Source: Streptosporangiaceae bacterium (GTDB taxonomy: Bacteria; Actinomycetota; Actinomycetes; Streptosporangiales; Streptosporangiaceae). Taken from it: a stretch of DNA of 23,029 nt. A model generated the notes under the pieces. It did not search any database. It was not told the origin of the DNA and saw only the letters and a list, made by a program, of their open reading frames with translations. The stretch spans positions 1 through 23,029 of the forward strand of contig JASHQP010000552.1 in NCBI GenBank assembly GCA_030039095.1. The letters run 5' to 3'. Of the stretch, positions 20,171 through 23,029 are shown piece by piece (position 1 is the first letter of the stretch; each line of letters starts with the position of its first letter). Made by a program: the position numbers and the translations under genes.

Positions 20171-21802
20171 TCAGCCCATGTGGGGGTAGCGGTAGTCGGT
20201 CGGGGGGACGAACAGTTCCTTGATCGTGCGGGTGTTCACCCAGCGGATCAGGTTGAAGATCGAGCCCGCCTTGTCGTTGGTGCCGCTGGCCCTGGCCCCG
20301 CCGAACGGCTGCTGGCCGACGACCGCGCCGGTCGGCTTGTCGTTGATGTAGAAGTTACCGGCCGAGAACCGCAGCGCATCCGTGGCTTCGGCGATGGCCG
20401 CCCGGTCCTGCGCGATGATCGACCCGGTCAGCGCGTACGGTGCGATGTCCGCCGCCTGGGCCACGACGCTGGCGTAGTTCGCGTCCTCGAACACGTGCAC
20501 GGCCAGGATCGGCCCGAAGTACTCGGTGGTGAAGACCTCGTCCGTCGGGTCGGCGCCCTCCAGCACCGTCGGCTCGACGAAGTACCCCTCGGACCCATCG
20601 GTCCCGCCGCCGGCGAGCACCCGGATCGATGGCCGCGTCCTGGCCCTGGCCAGGGCGTCGGTGTGCTTGGCGAAGGCCCTGTCGTCGATCACCGCGCCCA
20701 TGAACAGCGACAGGTCGGCGGAGACGTCGCCCATGGTCAGCGAGCCCACCGTGTCGAGAAGCGGGTCCCGCATGCGGTTCCACACCGACCGGGGCACGTA
20801 CGCGCGCGAGGCTGCGGAGCACTTCTGGCCCTGGTACTCGTAGGCCCCCCGGACCAGCGCGGTGACCAGGATGTCGGGGTCGGCGGACGGATGGGCGACG
20901 ACGAAGTCCTTGCCGCCGGTCTCACCGACGATCCGGGGGTAGCCGCGATACCCCGTGATGTTCTCCCCCACCGTGCGCCACAGGTGCTGGAAGGTCGCGG
21001 TAGAGCCGGTGAAGTGGATCCCGGCCAGGTCCGGCTGCCGCAGCGCCACCTCCGAGACCGCCCGGCCGTTGCCGGTCACCAGGTTGATCACCCCGGGCGG
21101 CAGGCCGGCGGCCTCGAGCAGGCGCATCAGGTAGTGCGCGGACAACTGCTGGGTGGGGGACGGCTTCCAGACCACGACGTTGCCGAGCAGGGCGGGCGCG
21201 GTCGGCAGGTTGCCAGCGATCGACGTGAAGTTGAACGGAGTGATCGCCAGCACGAACCCCTCGAGCGGGCGGTACTCGAGCCGGTTCCACGAGCCGGGGG
21301 CCGACCCGGGCTGCTCGGACAGCAGCCGCCTGGCGTAGTACACGTTGTACCGCCAGAAGTCGATCAGCTCGCAGGCCGCGTCGATCTCGGCCTGGTACAC
21401 GGACTTGGACTGGCCGAGGACGGTCGAGGCGTTGATCGTGGCCCGCCACGGCCCGGACAGCAGGTCGGCGGCGCGCAGGAAGATCGCCGCGCGGTCGTCG
21501 AAGGACAGCTCACGCCACCCCGGCGCGGCCCTCCGGGCAGCCTCGATGGCCGCCGACACGTCCTCGTCGGACGCGTCGCCGAGCCGGCCGAGCACGTGCC
21601 GGCGGTTGTGCGGCTGGACCACATCGATGCTCTCGCCGGCGCCCATCCGCTGCCCGCCGCCGATCGTCATGGTGAGCTCGGCCTGCTCAGCCGCGAGTTC
21701 CTTGATCCGGTTCTCCAGGGCGGCACGCTCGGCGCTGCCCGGCGCATAATGCCTGACCGGCTCGTTCACTGGGCTCGGAACGTTCGTTACGGCATCGAAC
21801 AC
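20171..21802 (-). CDS. pruA: L-glutamate gamma-semialdehyde (1-pyrroline-5-carboxylate) dehydrogenase
   Basis: 543 aa, the monofunctional form. It oxidises glutamate semialdehyde to glutamate with NAD+, the second step of proline breakdown. The aldehyde-dehydrogenase hallmarks are in place: ITPFNFTSIAGNL and VVWKPSPTQ in the NAD-binding domain, the general-base Glu in IVGETGGKDF, the nucleophile Cys in YQGQKCSAASRAYVP and EYFGPILAVHVF. QQPFGGARASGTNDKAG near the C-terminus is the P5CDH signature. GTG start at 21802 with AGGGAGA 6 nt upstream. No proline dehydrogenase gene is adjacent. Its product feeds the NAD-GDH encoded downstream on the same strand. Confidence 0.96.
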   Translation of the reverse strand: MFDAVTNVPSPVNEPVRHYAPGSAERAALENRIKELAAEQAELTMTIGGGQRMGAGESIDVVQPHNRRHVLGRLGDASDEDVSAAIEAARRAAPGWRELSFDDRAAIFLRAADLLSGPWRATINASTVLGQSKSVYQAEIDAACELIDFWRYNVYYARRLLSEQPGSAPGSWNRLEYRPLEGFVLAITPFNFTSIAGNLPTAPALLGNVVVWKPSPTQQLSAHYLMRLLEAAGLPPGVINLVTGNGRAVSEVALRQPDLAGIHFTGSTATFQHLWRTVGENITGYRGYPRIVGETGGKDFVVAHPSADPDILVTALVRGAYEYQGQKCSAASRAYVPRSVWNRMRDPLLDTVGSLTMGDVSADLSLFMGAVIDDRAFAKHTDALARARTRPSIRVLAGGGTDGSEGYFVEPTVLEGADPTDEVFTTEYFGPILAVHVFEDANYASVVAQAADIAPYALTGSIIAQDRAAIAEATDALRFSAGNFYINDKPTGAVVGQQPFGGARASGTNDKAGSIFNLIRWVNTRTIKELFVPPTDYRYPHMG

Positions 21803-21856
21803 GGACTTCTCCCTGCGCTACCGGCGTCAACGGCAGCAGGATAATCGACAGCAAAG

Positions 21857-21939
21857 AGGGCTCCGGGGCTCCGGGGGTTCTGGCTGCTCCGGGGGCTGTG
21901 GCAGCTCTGGCGGCTCCGGGGGCTGCGGGGGCTGCGGGA
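21857..21939. repeat. degenerate G-rich low-complexity tract upstream of pruA
   Basis: Imperfect repeats of GGCTCCGGGG/GGCTGCGGGG fill this stretch. On the plus strand there is one run of four G, four runs of five (21873-21877, 21891-21895, 21918-21922, 21927-21931) and a last GGG, so a G-quadruplex is possible. It sits between the DUF6912 stop and the pruA leader. Confidence 0.7.
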
Positions 21940-22434
21940 TCAGTCGGCCACGTGGCCGAGTTCCTGGGTCGCGTACCAGAGCAGTTCGTGGCCCTCCGCG
22001 CCGTCGACGGTGAACCTGGCGTCGTCGTCGCCGTCGTCGGCCGCGGGCAGCGCCGCGACCGCCGCGCCGACGTCCTGGGCCGCGCCGACGTCGTCGATGT
22101 GCCCGGAGACCACGTCGTCGAGCGCGACCGGCACCCTGATCTCCACGAGCGCGGGGTCGTCGAACCCCGCGATGCCGGCCACGTCGGCATCGGGCACCTC
22201 GGCGGCGAGCACCACCCGGCGGTGCGAGGCACTCGGGTCGGAATGCAGCAGCCGGAGCGAGGCCCTGGCCGCGAGGGTCATCGCGACGTACTCGAGTTCC
22301 TCGTTGTCGCCGCTGGAGTACCACTCCCGCAGCGCGGGCGTGACGGCGTAGCCGCGCACCGGCGGCGCGCCGGATTCGGCGGCGGCCAGCAGTTTGGCCA
22401 GCGCCGGCATCGTGAAAGGCAGATAGACGCGCAT
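21940..22434 (-). CDS. DUF6912-like conserved actinobacterial protein
   Basis: 164 aa from an ATG at 22434 that has GGGGA about 5 nt upstream; an in-frame ATG at 22500 would add 22 unremarkable residues and is less likely. The text matches what I remember of a conserved actinomycete family: MRVYLPFTMPALAKL at the start, YAVTPALREWY, EELEYVAMTLAARASL, RRVVLAAEVPDADV, then an acidic stretch ADDGDDDARFTVDG and the C-terminal HELLWYATQEL. No catalytic motif or membrane segment is seen, so it is probably a soluble cytoplasmic protein. Function is unknown. It precedes pruA on the same strand with a 137-nt gap. Confidence 0.8.
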   Translation of the reverse strand: MRVYLPFTMPALAKLLAAAESGAPPVRGYAVTPALREWYSSGDNEELEYVAMTLAARASLRLLHSDPSASHRRVVLAAEVPDADVAGIAGFDDPALVEIRVPVALDDVVSGHIDDVGAAQDVGAAVAALPAADDGDDDARFTVDGAEGHELLWYATQELGHVAD

Positions 22435-22510
22435 TGGTTCCCCGCGGAACAAAGGAGATGCCCCCGAGTCTGCCAGCGATGCCGCGCCATCGTGGGACAT
22501 TCGGCCGTGC

Positions 22511-22978
22511 TCAGCCCGCCGTGTGCTCCCCGGTCCGCTGACCGGCGCGTGTCAGACCGGACCTGGCCAGCGCCGCGAGCACGGCCGTGACCGCCGCATC
22601 GAGGGGCTCGTGCTCCCAGACCCGGACGACGTCCCAGCCGGCCGCGGAGAGCGCGGCATCCGCGACCCGGTCCCGCTCGACGTTCCGCTGCAGCTTGGGC
22701 CCCCAGTACCAGGTGTTGTTCGCCGGCTTGGTGCCGTGCTCGGGGCAGGCGTGCCAGAAGCAGCCGTCCACGAAGACCGCGACGCGACGGGCCGTGAACG
22801 CGATGTCGGGCCGGACCCGCTTGCCATCGGCAAGGTCGAGCCGGAAGTCCTTGCGGAACCGGTACCCCTGGTGGTGCAGGGCCCGGCGCAGCGCCACCTC
22901 GGGCTTGGTGTCCGTGCGCCGGATCGCGCGCATGTTGGCTGCCCGTCCCTCGCTGGACGGGTGCGGGTACTCGGCCAC
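22511..22978 (-). CDS. vsr: very short patch repair (Vsr)-like endonuclease
   Basis: 155 aa from GTG at 22978, with TGAGG just upstream. Vsr nicks DNA 5' of the T in T:G mismatches made when 5-methylcytosine deaminates. MRAIRRTDTKPEVALRRAL is the family entry motif; RVRPDIAF carries the metal-binding Asp (about 58); VAVFVDGCFWHACPEH (about 66-81) has the GCFWH core and the Cys/His that bind structural zinc; KLQRNVERDR and GWDVVRVWEHE complete the fold. The FVDGCFWH form rather than E. coli FTHGCFWH is, as I recall, usual in actinomycete members. No DNA-cytosine methyltransferase is visible in the window; it could lie upstream beyond the right edge. Confidence 0.92.
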   Translation of the reverse strand: MAEYPHPSSEGRAANMRAIRRTDTKPEVALRRALHHQGYRFRKDFRLDLADGKRVRPDIAFTARRVAVFVDGCFWHACPEHGTKPANNTWYWGPKLQRNVERDRVADAALSAAGWDVVRVWEHEPLDAAVTAVLAALARSGLTRAGQRTGEHTAG

Positions 22979-23029
22979 GGGCCTCAGACTAGAGCGCCGC
23001 CGCCCGCCACAGCAGCCCAACCGGCGACG

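Noticed and set aside
19729..20223. Repeat-containing frames on both strands across the 30-bp array (APAPLSAVSP-type and GAGAGETALR-type)
   Set aside because: A 30-bp unit keeps every frame open by construction; no ribosome site or conserved flank supports any of them, and the plus frame runs into antisense pruA.

Overview
The window is high-GC (roughly 70% by eye) DNA with actinomycete gene content and order: ftsE-ftsX-smpB next to ssrA and close to prfB, a ~180 kDa-class NAD-glutamate dehydrogenase, a DUF6912-type protein, an actinobacterial very-short-patch-repair-like nuclease, many GTG starts and mostly TGA stops (11 of the 17 well-supported genes). I can place it in Actinomycetes but not in a genus. 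Almost everything is chromosomal housekeeping. I see no transposase, integrase, CRISPR array or tRNA.

Layout, left to right. 1-756: 3' part of an AlkA/OGG-like DNA glycosylase (+). 923-1294: tmRNA gene ssrA (-), 372 nt, with a 12-residue tag ending LALAA. 1295-1610: the ssrA promoter region and three strong hairpins. 1611-5845 (-): an operon read ftsE, ftsX, smpB, then a membrane-anchored class-B-PBP-like protein whose three transpeptidase motifs are all destroyed. 6000-8349 (+): a tiny Cys-rich single-pass membrane protein and an orphan family-5 solute-binding lipoprotein. 8524-9627 (-): prfB (RF2), with an unusual SKY in place of the stop-codon-reading SPF tripeptide. 9742-10725 (+): a PLP-dependent threonine/serine dehydratase-like enzyme, apparently starting at ATT. 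10778-19762 (-): a five-gene run read HAD-like protein, small membrane protein, acetoacetyl-CoA synthetase, tryptophan 2,3-dioxygenase, NAD-glutamate dehydrogenase; the middle genes overlap by 1-4 nt. 20171-21802 (-): pruA. 21940-22434 (-): DUF6912-like protein. 22511-22978 (-): vsr-like endonuclease.

Functionally there are two themes. The left half handles translation termination and ribosome rescue (RF2, SmpB, tmRNA) together with the FtsEX cell-wall switch. The right half is amino-acid and ketone-body catabolism: PruA yields glutamate, NAD-GDH turns glutamate into 2-oxoglutarate, KynA opens the tryptophan ring, AacS activates acetoacetate, and the dehydratase deaminates hydroxy amino acids.

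The most interesting signals are departures from family rules rather than a new gene cassette: the catalytically dead PBP-like protein in the ftsEX-smpB operon, the SKY RF2, two genes with well-placed Shine-Dalgarno sequences that appear to start at ATT and ATC, a HAD protein with Asn at the nucleophile position, a G-poor A/C-rich leader in front of gdh, and several short tandem-repeat arrays between genes, one of which runs through the stop codons of two converging genes. All family assignments come from reading motifs and remembered family features; no searches were run.
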